From: Deltaproteobacteria bacterium | GTDB taxonomy: Bacteria > Desulfobacterota > Dissulfuribacteria > Dissulfuribacterales > UBA3076 | DNA length: 64,000 bases | Direction of reading: 5' to 3' | NCBI GenBank assembly: GCA_018399745.1 | Contig: JAGYNZ010000002.1 | Coordinates: 77,543-141,542, forward strand | Shown: positions 1 through 8,834 of the stretch, piece after piece | How positions within the stretch are numbered: position 1 is the stretch's first letter | Layout: the number at the start of each line of letters is the position of its first letter | Made by a program: the position numbers and the translations under genes | The notes under the pieces: model-generated | Seen by the model: only the letters and a program-made list of their open reading frames with translations | Databases searched by the model: none | What the model was told of the DNA's origin: nothing

Positions 1-56
1 TTCACATGAATGCTCATAAAATCCTTTAGTGACAGATATATAATGTAATCGTTAAC

Positions 57-96
57 GCGAGCCTTTTGCAAGATGCTTTTTTTGCAAAAGGCTCGC
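57..96. repeat. 15-bp inverted repeat (gcgagccttttgcaa / ttgcaaaaggctcgc) with 10-nt loop; possible terminator or 5'-leader hairpin
   Basis: Perfect complementarity of 57-71 with 82-96 read directly; lies upstream of the ATG at 125. Confidence 0.7.
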
Positions 97-124
97 TCGT
101 TTTGAAATATAAATAACTACAAAC

Positions 125-3100
125 ATGATATTATCAGAAGCCCTCCGCGCCAACCTTGAGGCTACCGCCGTAAAGGAAGCAGAGTTTGATTCCCGCTACC
201 AGGTTCTCCGGGACGCAGTCAAGGATTATCAGGGCATAATGAAGTCATTAAATGGTCTTCTTTTTGAGCTTCATCATCCATTTTGCAACTGGGAAATCGT
301 AATAGGAGATCTGAGGTCATTTGCCCTCAAGAATCTTGCTACATACAGCCGTTCCTCCCAAGGGCCTGAGGCCATTAAATTACTTTTGGTTACCTTTTTA
401 AATGTCATCTCCTATGCCCCTAAAGGTGAACAAAAGACCGAAGCCGTAGACGGGCTTCTGGCCTTTCTGGAAAAAATTATTCAAAAAATGAATATTGAAA
501 AGCTGTTTACAATACTGCCTGATATTGAGCATACCTTACATAGTCTTAAGGAATCTAATGAGCATGTGATCATGGCTATTGCCTGCAGTTATCATCCTCT
601 ATCATGTCTTATACAAAATTTTTCCAAGCGACTGGTGGGACGAGAACTCTCGCCAGAGTTTTGGGATGAAGCGGGAAGACTTCTTATTGAAGTGCAGAAA
701 TCTACTTTTCTTTACTGGCTTGAGCAGGAAGACCCTGCTAATTGGCTAAACCGCTCAGTTGAATGTGGCTTCATGGAGCTGGATTCTGAAGACCTGAAAG
801 AGACCATAAGACTTATTGAACCGGTCTCCCACAAACATTTCATATCCTCTTTGAAAGACCTTGAAATCTCAAAAAAGGCGCCTCTTACGGAAAAAGACGT
901 TTTGGAGCTGGCCAGGCGCCATGGCTATCTGGATATAGTGAATCATTACAGAAAGATTGTCCACGAGCTGGGCCGTCTCTCATATCAAATCTCATCTGTG
1001 TCATCAAAAGGGCAGGCATACCGGAAACAGAAGACAGAATTATGTCTTTTATTTCCATTTTATCTTATTGAAATAGAAGGTCTCGTCTCGATCCATGAAG
1101 AAATTCTTCGTCAGATCAATCGCATATTTTTGTATCTTATACGTAATGCTGAACTGGAGCAGCTTCAAGAGATCCTTTCCAGAGGCTTTGAGCTTCTAAA
1201 GCAGCAAGTTGGCAATTTTCCAAGGACTGCTCTTCAGTGCATCGAGGCCCTGGGTTCAGAGATCATCCGCAGAGATAATACAAGGCTTACAGAGCTTTTT
1301 TTCAATCAAGTTGTTCGGTTCGGCTTTCAACCCCCTGGAATTAAGGGCGTAGATGCCGAATGGCATGTATTAACCAATCCTGCTCATCTTCAGAATATTC
1401 GGGTCTGGCTGAAATTTGTAGAACAAAAAACCGATATATCCGGCACGCTATTGTCAGCCCTTATTATAAACCTTAAGCTGGCAGGCACATGTATCCGTGA
1501 TACAGACCTGTTTCAGAAAGACGTCAGCAGATTACTTAACTGCGACATAGAACCGACTTACAATCTGGTCAAGCAACTGGCCAAGATCCTGCCGGTTTAC
1601 TTTAATGAGATCGGTGCCGAAGGTCTCCTGAGGGACGTTTCAACAGAGCTGGACGAGATAACTTGCCGCAAGGACGTCCTTATTCATTTTCTAAGAAAAC
1701 AAAGCCACGTTGAGAGTAATAACCGCATTGTCGACTTTATTGAGGCCATTTTATGCTTTTGGTTTAGTAAACAAAAGGAGGAATTGACTTCCTTTTTACC
1801 CCCTGAAATCCTGGAACAGATTCCTGCCAGTGGCCCATACGTAGATCAGGTCAACAGGCTTATACAGCATCTTGCGGATGTATCGGGTCCCAAAGAATTT
1901 ACTCGTAGTAATATACATAGTCTGCTGAATTTTAAAGAGGAACATCTATCTCAAGTATTGAGTCAAATCCCTGACATCTCCACTCGAGAGAGAAGACGTG
2001 TTGAACTTCTCATTCGGATGTACCGGCTCGAAACTCATAAGTACAAACTCGGTATCCATGAAATCCGTCATCATCTTGAAGAAGCCAAAAATCAGGGTTT
2101 TGAGGGATTAGACAAAGTACTTGAGGTCCTGGATGTGGATAATGATCCGGAACATTGTCTTGAGGTGATCCTGGATCAGCTTGATGTCCTTAAGGGCATT
2201 ATACTCAGTAAGGAAAGGTTTGAAATCAGGGAGGATATATACCACAAGCGGCATATAACAGTGGACATTCCTTCAATGTATGGCCGCTACCATGAGCGAA
2301 AGTTTGACGCCCTCAGCCTCAGTTTTCGTCTTGAGAATCTGGCCAACATTCATTTCGAACGCCTGATAGCCGAGATAGATTCAACCTTCATCTCAAGGCC
2401 TATCTTTGTGCGAATTTTGAGATATCTCCGTCTATTCTGGAGAGCCGTACAGTTGGACGGAGTGTATTCCAGAAAGTTTGCCACTTATATCACCCTGCTG
2501 GAAAAATCTCTTGAGGTCCGGCGATTTGCTTTTTCCCAGTACCAGGACGTGGTAAGAGGGCTGTCTGATGGAGTTAAGGACATTATCCATGTCTATTATA
2601 TAAGCCCGCATCAGGACAATGTATCTCTTGTTATTCGTCAGTTGAACAAAGACAATCTACTGCAAAAGTATCAGGCTGCAATAAAAGAGAGTGAAAACGA
2701 GACTCAACTGGTTCTTCAGATAACAGAGTGGTTCCTTAGAGATCTTATCTCCGGCACCTTTGGTCTTCAGTATCTGGATAACTTTATTGCCCGGGTATAT
2801 CAGGTGCTTGGAGAGCAGAAAGAAAGACTGGATCATAATGACCTTGATTTGATGTTAAGCTATGATCCTGATCAGATTCTATGCACTATACACAGCCCGA
2901 ATGAATGGACAAACAACCTTATACACCTGGGCAATAAAGGCTTTAATCTGGTGCTTCTGGCAAAGGAGGGACTACCTGTTCCGCCTGGAGTAATAGTTAC
3001 CACCGAAGTCTTCAGGTGCTATCCTATTATCAGGAAACTGCCCAGTGTATACATAGAATTCAAGTCACAGCTTCAGAAGGCCATTGGGGAGATAGAGCAT

Positions 3101-4405
3101 CAAAGCGGGCGCAAGTTTGGAGATCCCTCAAATCCATTGCTTTTATCGGTAAGGAGTGGAGCAGCCATTTCCATGCCTGGGATGATGTCAACAGTTATTA
3201 ATTTGGGCAGTAACCTTGAAATCATAGAGGGCTTGGCGACAAAAACAGGAAACGCCTGGTTTGCCTGGGATAATTACCGAAGATTTATTCAATCATGGGC
3301 TATGGCCTTTAATCTAGACCGCGAGATGTTCAACGAACTCATTAGTAAGCACAAACAACGGTACGGAATAAAACAAAAAAGGGAATTTACCGGAGAGCAG
3401 ATGAAAGAATTGGCCTTGGATTATCAGCAAGTCACGCTGGATCAAGGTCTAAAGCTCGAAAAGGACCCTTTTGAGCAACTTCTTGTAGCTATACGACTAA
3501 TTTTTACATCTTGGGAGTCTGAAAAGGCAAAAAATTACAGAGAAATAATGGAGATATCAGATTATTGGGGAACGGCTGTGATAGTTCAGGCCATGGCCTA
3601 TGGAAATCTCGCTGAAACCTCTGGGAGTGGTGTTGCCTTCACGCCGATTCACACTGACAATATAAATAATATCTGCCTTTGGGGCGACTTTACTACCGGG
3701 AATCAGGGAGATGACATTGTAAGTGGTCTGGTCACAACATATCCGATTTCAATAAAGCAGCAAAAGGCCATGGGGCTTGATTCTGAAATGACTTTAGAAA
3801 AAAATTTTCCTGAGATTTATAATTCTTTGTTATCCATGACAAAAGAACTCATCTACAAAAAAAGATGGGATCCCCAGGAGATAGAATTTACATTTGAAGG
3901 CCCAGAGAGCAACAGGCTTTTCATACTCCAGAGCCGAAACATGACTACAAAGAGGCGACATATCGTTAAGGTTTTCGTATACTCGGCAGCGTTGGCGGCC
4001 AGTTATCTGGGCAAAGGCATTGGAGTGAGCGGGGGGGCCATGGCAGGCAAGGCCGTATTCACCATATCTGAAATTAAATCCTTGCGCGAGAAGGAACCGG
4101 GGACTCCATTGATCCTGATTCGTTCAGACACCGTCCCGGACGATATCAAAGAAATTACGTCAGCAGAAGGCGTTCTTACGGCAAAGGGAGGGCAGACGTC
4201 TCATGCAGCTATTATTGCATTTCGCCTTGACAAAAACTGTATTGTGGGTTGCAAACAACTGCAGGTTTCTGAAAATCTCGGCTTTGCGCGATTAAACGGC
4301 CGCGTAATTCGTTACGGCGACTTTTTGAGTATTGACGGCAGAAACGGCTCAATTTACATAGGTAAGCATGTTACTCAGATAGAGGAAGAGATGTTTCTGG
4401 TTTGA
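125..4405 (+). CDS. PEP/pyruvate-binding (PPDK/PEP synthase N-terminal type) dikinase-like protein with long N-terminal helical region and C-terminal phospho-His domain
   Basis: 1426-aa ORF; ATP-grasp-like segment NLIHLGNKGFNLVLLAKEGLPVPPGVIVTTEVF...LLLSVRSGAAISMPGMMSTVINLG; swivelling His motif TAKGGQTSHAAIIAF near the C-terminus. Confidence 0.85.
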   Translation: MILSEALRANLEATAVKEAEFDSRYQVLRDAVKDYQGIMKSLNGLLFELHHPFCNWEIVIGDLRSFALKNLATYSRSSQGPEAIKLLLVTFLNVISYAPKGEQKTEAVDGLLAFLEKIIQKMNIEKLFTILPDIEHTLHSLKESNEHVIMAIACSYHPLSCLIQNFSKRLVGRELSPEFWDEAGRLLIEVQKSTFLYWLEQEDPANWLNRSVECGFMELDSEDLKETIRLIEPVSHKHFISSLKDLEISKKAPLTEKDVLELARRHGYLDIVNHYRKIVHELGRLSYQISSVSSKGQAYRKQKTELCLLFPFYLIEIEGLVSIHEEILRQINRIFLYLIRNAELEQLQEILSRGFELLKQQVGNFPRTALQCIEALGSEIIRRDNTRLTELFFNQVVRFGFQPPGIKGVDAEWHVLTNPAHLQNIRVWLKFVEQKTDISGTLLSALIINLKLAGTCIRDTDLFQKDVSRLLNCDIEPTYNLVKQLAKILPVYFNEIGAEGLLRDVSTELDEITCRKDVLIHFLRKQSHVESNNRIVDFIEAILCFWFSKQKEELTSFLPPEILEQIPASGPYVDQVNRLIQHLADVSGPKEFTRSNIHSLLNFKEEHLSQVLSQIPDISTRERRRVELLIRMYRLETHKYKLGIHEIRHHLEEAKNQGFEGLDKVLEVLDVDNDPEHCLEVILDQLDVLKGIILSKERFEIREDIYHKRHITVDIPSMYGRYHERKFDALSLSFRLENLANIHFERLIAEIDSTFISRPIFVRILRYLRLFWRAVQLDGVYSRKFATYITLLEKSLEVRRFAFSQYQDVVRGLSDGVKDIIHVYYISPHQDNVSLVIRQLNKDNLLQKYQAAIKESENETQLVLQITEWFLRDLISGTFGLQYLDNFIARVYQVLGEQKERLDHNDLDLMLSYDPDQILCTIHSPNEWTNNLIHLGNKGFNLVLLAKEGLPVPPGVIVTTEVFRCYPIIRKLPSVYIEFKSQLQKAIGEIEHQSGRKFGDPSNPLLLSVRSGAAISMPGMMSTVINLGSNLEIIEGLATKTGNAWFAWDNYRRFIQSWAMAFNLDREMFNELISKHKQRYGIKQKREFTGEQMKELALDYQQVTLDQGLKLEKDPFEQLLVAIRLIFTSWESEKAKNYREIMEISDYWGTAVIVQAMAYGNLAETSGSGVAFTPIHTDNINNICLWGDFTTGNQGDDIVSGLVTTYPISIKQQKAMGLDSEMTLEKNFPEIYNSLLSMTKELIYKKRWDPQEIEFTFEGPESNRLFILQSRNMTTKRRHIVKVFVYSAALAASYLGKGIGVSGGAMAGKAVFTISEIKSLREKEPGTPLILIRSDTVPDDIKEITSAEGVLTAKGGQTSHAAIIAFRLDKNCIVGCKQLQVSENLGFARLNGRVIRYGDFLSIDGRNGSIYIGKHVTQIEEEMFLV

Positions 4406-4458
4406 GAATTTGGATTATCTCCAGTTTAGTTAAAAGAAATAAGGGGGGAGATGCTGTA

Positions 4459-5652
4459 ATGATCAAATACATAGACGAAATTCCATTGAAAGGCCAAAGG
4501 GTCCTGATGAGAACGGACTTCAATACTCCTCTGGACGATTCAGGCAATATAGCAGACGACAACCGTATTAAGGCAGCCCTGCCAAGCATACGTTATGCCA
4601 TAGATGCCGGAGCTCGACTGATATTATGCTCACATCTTGGCCGTCCAAAGGGACAGAGGATAGAAAAATGGAGCCTGAGACCTGTGGCCCGAGGTCTCGA
4701 AGAGATGATAAACCAGAAGGTGCCTCTGGCCCCTGACTGTATTGGAGATGAAGTGGAGAAACGAGTCAGCTCAATGTCAGAGGGAGAAGTTCATCTGCTT
4801 GAAAACCTAAGATATCATCAAGGAGAAACAAAAAACGAGCCTGGATTCGCAAAAGCCCTGGCAAAATTAGCTGATGTATATATAAATGACGCCTTTGCAG
4901 TATCCCATCGTGCCCATGCTTCAGTGACCGGAGTGCCCGGTATAGTGAAAAATTGTGGAGCAGGCTTTCTTATAAAGAATGAACTCTTATATTTCAAAAA
5001 GGCCCTTGAAGAACCTGTCAGACCTTTAGTGGCAATTCTGGGCGGGGCCAAGATAGCCGGAAAGCTGGAGGCTATTAATAATATATTGAATAGGGTGGAT
5101 AAACTGATAGTTGGCGGAGCCATGGCCAATACTTTCCTGGCAGCGCAAGGCGTTGATATAGGAAAATCAATTACTGAGAAAGATCTGACAGATACTGCCA
5201 AGGCCTTAATTGATAAGGCAAGCAACAAGGGTATTAAATTCTATCTTCCAGTTGACTGCATCATAGCAGAGAGTCTTGAGAAAGACGCTGTAACCAGGAT
5301 CGTTCCGATTCAGGAAATTCCTGATGATTGGATGGCATTAGATATAGGGCCTGCAACAGTAAACCTGTTTAGTGAAGTTCTTTATAATGCCAAAACCATA
5401 GTATGGAATGGCCCAATGGGTGTTTTTGAGTTCAAGCCTTTCAGCCGAGGCACAATGGCCCTGGCGCATGCGGTAGGCAGCAGTCAGGCCCTCAGTATTG
5501 TAGGCGGAGGAGATACTGATCTGGCCATTCACAAGGCCGGTGAAGTAGAAAATATATCTTACATGTCCACAGGTGGGGGGGCATTCCTCTGCCTTTTGGA
5601 GGGGAAAAAACTGCCTGGCATAACGGCACTTGAGGGGTGTAGAAAAAAATGA
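4459..5652 (+). CDS. pgk: phosphoglycerate kinase
   Basis: VLMRTDFNTPLDDSGNIADDNRI, LCSHLGRPKG, VWNGPMGVFEF, GGGDTDLAIHKAG; likely start is the ATG at 4459 (after a ggggggag RBS), not 4402. Confidence 0.97.
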   Translation: MIKYIDEIPLKGQRVLMRTDFNTPLDDSGNIADDNRIKAALPSIRYAIDAGARLILCSHLGRPKGQRIEKWSLRPVARGLEEMINQKVPLAPDCIGDEVEKRVSSMSEGEVHLLENLRYHQGETKNEPGFAKALAKLADVYINDAFAVSHRAHASVTGVPGIVKNCGAGFLIKNELLYFKKALEEPVRPLVAILGGAKIAGKLEAINNILNRVDKLIVGGAMANTFLAAQGVDIGKSITEKDLTDTAKALIDKASNKGIKFYLPVDCIIAESLEKDAVTRIVPIQEIPDDWMALDIGPATVNLFSEVLYNAKTIVWNGPMGVFEFKPFSRGTMALAHAVGSSQALSIVGGGDTDLAIHKAGEVENISYMSTGGGAFLCLLEGKKLPGITALEGCRKK

Positions 5653-6422
5653 AATCTTTAAAACGAATACCTGTTTTAGCTGCTAACTGGAAGATGTACA
5701 AAACCGTAGGCGAGACCCGTGAATTCCTTAATGTCTTTCTGCCCCTGGTGGATAACTTGTCAGAAAGAGAAGTAATAATTGCGCCTCCGTTTACTGCTCT
5801 TTCAGCCGCCAGTGAAATCATCAGGGAAAGTGAACTTGTGACACTGGCGGCCCAGAACATGTACTTTGAGCAGAAAGGGGGCTTTACCGGTGAAATATCA
5901 TCGATTATGCTCAAGGAGTTAGGAGTTAAATGGGTAATTCTGGGGCACTCGGAGCGCAGGCACATTTTTGGAGAAAAAAACAGCCTTATTGCCTTAAAGG
6001 TCAAATCTGCACTGGAAAATGATCTGCGTCCAATCTTATGCATCGGGGAAAAATTAGAGGAAAGAGAGGGCGGACTTATGCATGAGATACTTGAGAAGCA
6101 ATTATCCGCGGGTTTTTCAGAAGTGAGCAGTACCGAAGCGGATAAAGTAGCGGTTGCCTATGAACCTGTATGGGCAATAGGCACTGGCAGGACAGCTACT
6201 CCGGATCAGGCACAGGATGCCCATATCCATATACGGTCCTGGCTGACTGGTCTTTTCGATTCCGGTATTGCAGGGCAAATTCGAATATTGTATGGTGGAT
6301 CAGTTAAGCCGGAAAATATCAATGAATTAATGGCGCTTCCCGATGTGGACGGAGCTCTGGTTGGCGGTGCATCGCTTAAACCTGAAAGCTTTGGTCAAAT
6401 TGTGAGTTGCCGAACCGGTTAA
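5649..6422 (+). CDS. tpiA: triosephosphate isomerase
   Basis: AANWKMYKT, WVILGHSERR, VAYEPVWAIGTG, ILYGGSVKPEN; overlaps the pgk stop. Confidence 0.97.
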   Translation: MKSLKRIPVLAANWKMYKTVGETREFLNVFLPLVDNLSEREVIIAPPFTALSAASEIIRESELVTLAAQNMYFEQKGGFTGEISSIMLKELGVKWVILGHSERRHIFGEKNSLIALKVKSALENDLRPILCIGEKLEEREGGLMHEILEKQLSAGFSEVSSTEADKVAVAYEPVWAIGTGRTATPDQAQDAHIHIRSWLTGLFDSGIAGQIRILYGGSVKPENINELMALPDVDGALVGGASLKPESFGQIVSCRTG

Positions 6423-6449
6423 TTAAGAGAGTAACTCAAAGGAAATGTT

Positions 6450-6950
6450 TTGTATTCTATATTAATAGTAGTTTACGTTATTGTCTGTATTCTCTTGGTT
6501 CTCACCGTCTTGCTTCAGCAAGGCAAAGGTGCGGAGATCGGTGCTGTCTTCGGCTCTAGTGATACAATTTTTGGCAGTGCAGGACCAGCCTCTTTTCTGC
6601 ATAAAATAACCGCTGGGCTGGCAGTGTTCTTTATGGTTTTTGCCCTTATTCTTACTTATTTGTCAGCTCACAAGGTTGAGGATTCGATAATGCAGGACGT
6701 AGAGGTCACTACCAGTAAGGATACTACCGAGCCGGCTGAAATTTCTGAGGCCGCAGAAACCACGGAGACTATTGATACGGTAGTCCCCGAATCTGTTGAA
6801 ACTACTCCTGTACCATTGACCGGAGTTGAGGAACCTGTGCAAGGCCCGGGCGAAGAGGCTGATGCTACGGCTGAAGATACCCGGCCGAAGGAAGATCAGC
6901 CTAAAGATATTATACCATCAGCAAATCAAAAACCCGAGACTTCTAAATAG
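6450..6950 (+). CDS. secG: preprotein translocase subunit SecG with long acidic Thr/Pro-rich C-terminal tail
   Basis: N-terminal VLTVLLQQGKGAEIGAVFGSSDTIFGSAG...FLHKITAGLAVFF typical of SecG; TTG start. Confidence 0.9.
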   Translation: MYSILIVVYVIVCILLVLTVLLQQGKGAEIGAVFGSSDTIFGSAGPASFLHKITAGLAVFFMVFALILTYLSAHKVEDSIMQDVEVTTSKDTTEPAEISEAAETTETIDTVVPESVETTPVPLTGVEEPVQGPGEEADATAEDTRPKEDQPKDIIPSANQKPETSK

Positions 6951-6956
6951 TATTTA

Positions 6957-7042
6957 GCCGAAGTGGTGGAATAGGTAGACACGCCATCTTGAGGGGGTGG
7001 TGGGCAAAACCCGTGGGGGTTCGACTCCCCCCTTCGGCACCA
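6957..7042 (+). tRNA. tRNA-Leu (anticodon GAG), CCA encoded
   Basis: Acceptor gccgaag/cttcggc, D-arm tggtggaataggtagacac, anticodon stem-loop CCATC-TTGAGGG-GGTGG, long variable arm, T-arm gggggttcgactccccc, terminal CCA. Confidence 0.95.
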
Positions 7043-7078
7043 TATTTATCCTATATGGGAAGCAACTTATTTGTAAGC

Positions 7079-8149
7079 TCAATGACTGCCAGGTCTTTTT
7101 ACAGGTAATCTAATCGTAAAAGTAGATCCCTTGCCTAGTTCGCTTTCCACTGAGATTGTGCCCCTGTGGGCCTGAATAATCTTAAGCGCATAAGTGAGGC
7201 CAAGCCCGGCATGGATCTTTGAAGTAAAAAAAGGGTCCAGGATACTCTTCAGTTTGTCCCTTGGGATGCCGACCCCTGTATCGGAAACATCGATCTCAAT
7301 ATATCCCTCCCTGACACGGCTGGCTATATTCAGTTCGCGCGTCTTATTACGCATTGCCTCAATTGCGTTTTCAATGAGATGTGCAATCGCTATCTTAATC
7401 TGTTTTCTATCAACAGAGATATTAGGAAGATTATCCATCAAATCAGTCGTGACATCTACATGATTTTCTTCAAGTGCAGGCCTGTATTCTTCCAGTGCTT
7501 TGGCAATAATCTCATTGATATCTACCGGCTCTCTATAAGATATTACAGTGGCCTGCAGCTCAATGAGCTTTTTTATCATATGTTCCAGCGTCTCAACATT
7601 TTGTACAATCAATTTAAGATATTTTCTGTTTGGATCACTTTCAGAAAGAGATTCACAGATCCTTCGCGCAAACCCTCCAATAGTAACAAGAGGATTTCTT
7701 ATCTCATGAGCCACTTGATCCATCATCTTTTCTAATGCCTCTGATTTTTCCTCTTTCAGTAACTTCTCACGCTCCGCCTTCATGCTGATCAATGACCGTA
7801 TTCTTGTAACAAGCTCTTTATAATCAAAGGGCTTGGCAAGGTAGTCATCTCCCCCGATATCGAGGCCTTTGCAAGTGCTGTCAACATCGCCTTTTGCAGT
7901 GAGCATGAGGACCGGTATATAACGGGTACTCTCGTCCTCTTTGAGCCTCTTGCATACCTCAAAGCCATCCAGTTTTGGCATCATAATGTCCAGCAAAATC
8001 AGATCGGGCTCATATTCAGTAACCTTCTTAAGGGCTTCTTCGCCATCGTATGCCTCAGCAGTGTCATACCCGTCAGCGCGAAGCCGCTTCTTCAAGAGTT
8101 CTACGGTATCCACGTTATCTTCAACGATCAGGATTTTGTTTTTATTCAC
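7079..8149 (-). CDS. hybrid response regulator-histidine kinase (REC-HisKA-HATPase)
   Basis: ILIVEDNVDTVELL...DLILLDIMMPKLDG receiver; QVAHEIRNPLVTIGGFARRI H-box; DTGVGIPRDKL, GLGLTYALKIIQAHRG. Confidence 0.93.
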   Translation of the reverse strand: MNKNKILIVEDNVDTVELLKKRLRADGYDTAEAYDGEEALKKVTEYEPDLILLDIMMPKLDGFEVCKRLKEDESTRYIPVLMLTAKGDVDSTCKGLDIGGDDYLAKPFDYKELVTRIRSLISMKAEREKLLKEEKSEALEKMMDQVAHEIRNPLVTIGGFARRICESLSESDPNRKYLKLIVQNVETLEHMIKKLIELQATVISYREPVDINEIIAKALEEYRPALEENHVDVTTDLMDNLPNISVDRKQIKIAIAHLIENAIEAMRNKTRELNIASRVREGYIEIDVSDTGVGIPRDKLKSILDPFFTSKIHAGLGLTYALKIIQAHRGTISVESELGKGSTFTIRLPVKRPGSH

Positions 8150-8275
8150 CTAAATACCCTATGTTGTTATATTATTTCGCAAGTATCATGGAAAATGTAT
8201 GACTCCGTTCCTAAAAACCCAAATACAGGAAAGTGCCGGATACAAATCAGAACTCAAAGGCCGTCGCAATGAACT

Positions 8276-8301
8276 ATACCCTGCCGTAAGCAGTGGGGTA
8301 T
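8276..8301. repeat. Degenerate palindrome ataccctgccgtaagcagtggggtat, REP-like
   Basis: Hairpin atacccTGC-loop-GCAgtggggtat with wobble pairs; related palindrome at 19826-19853. Confidence 0.5.
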
Positions 8302-8424
8302 CAGCAGGTGATCTCATTTTTAAACGCCCCAGGGGGCGGATAATATGACCCCCAATGAAGATTAAACACTTTCAGAGACTTTTATCTCTTATGCAAAAAC
8401 GAAAGTCTGGCTTTTGAGGCTAAA

Positions 8425-8820
8425 TCATATAGTTTTTTTCGCGTAGTTTTCGATCTGATCCGGCAACACGTGCACATTTATCGGTTTTGATATATATCCG
8501 TTAAAACCGGCCTTCAAGGCCTTTTCTTCATCTCCTTTCATTGCATGCGCGGTCAACGCAATTATCAAGGTGTGTTTAAACTCCTTTCGAAGCCGCAGAT
8601 TTTTTACAACCTCATAACCTCCCATTTTCGGAAGTGAAATGTCTAAGAGGATAATATCCGGCTGTTCTGCAATCGCCTTTTCCAAGCCATCTTCTCCATC
8701 GAAGGCTTCAATTAGCTGATAATTGCGGTTTTTTAAGATCTTTATTACCAGCTCTCGACTATCCTGGTTGTCCTCAACTATCAGCAATTTTTTCTCAGGA
8801 ACCTTCTCGGTTTCTTTCAT
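8425..8820 (-). CDS. single-domain response regulator (REC)
   Basis: KKLLIVEDNQDSRELVIKIL...DIILLDISLPKMGGYEVV...IIALTAHAMKGDEEKALKAGFNGYISKPI. Confidence 0.93.
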   Translation of the reverse strand: MKETEKVPEKKLLIVEDNQDSRELVIKILKNRNYQLIEAFDGEDGLEKAIAEQPDIILLDISLPKMGGYEVVKNLRLRKEFKHTLIIALTAHAMKGDEEKALKAGFNGYISKPINVHVLPDQIENYAKKTI

Positions 8821-8834
8821 GTCATCTCCGTCTA

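Noticed and set aside
5492-6043. 183-aa minus-strand ORF across pgk/tpiA
   Set aside because: Antisense to two highly conserved glycolytic genes; composition is that of a shadow ORF.
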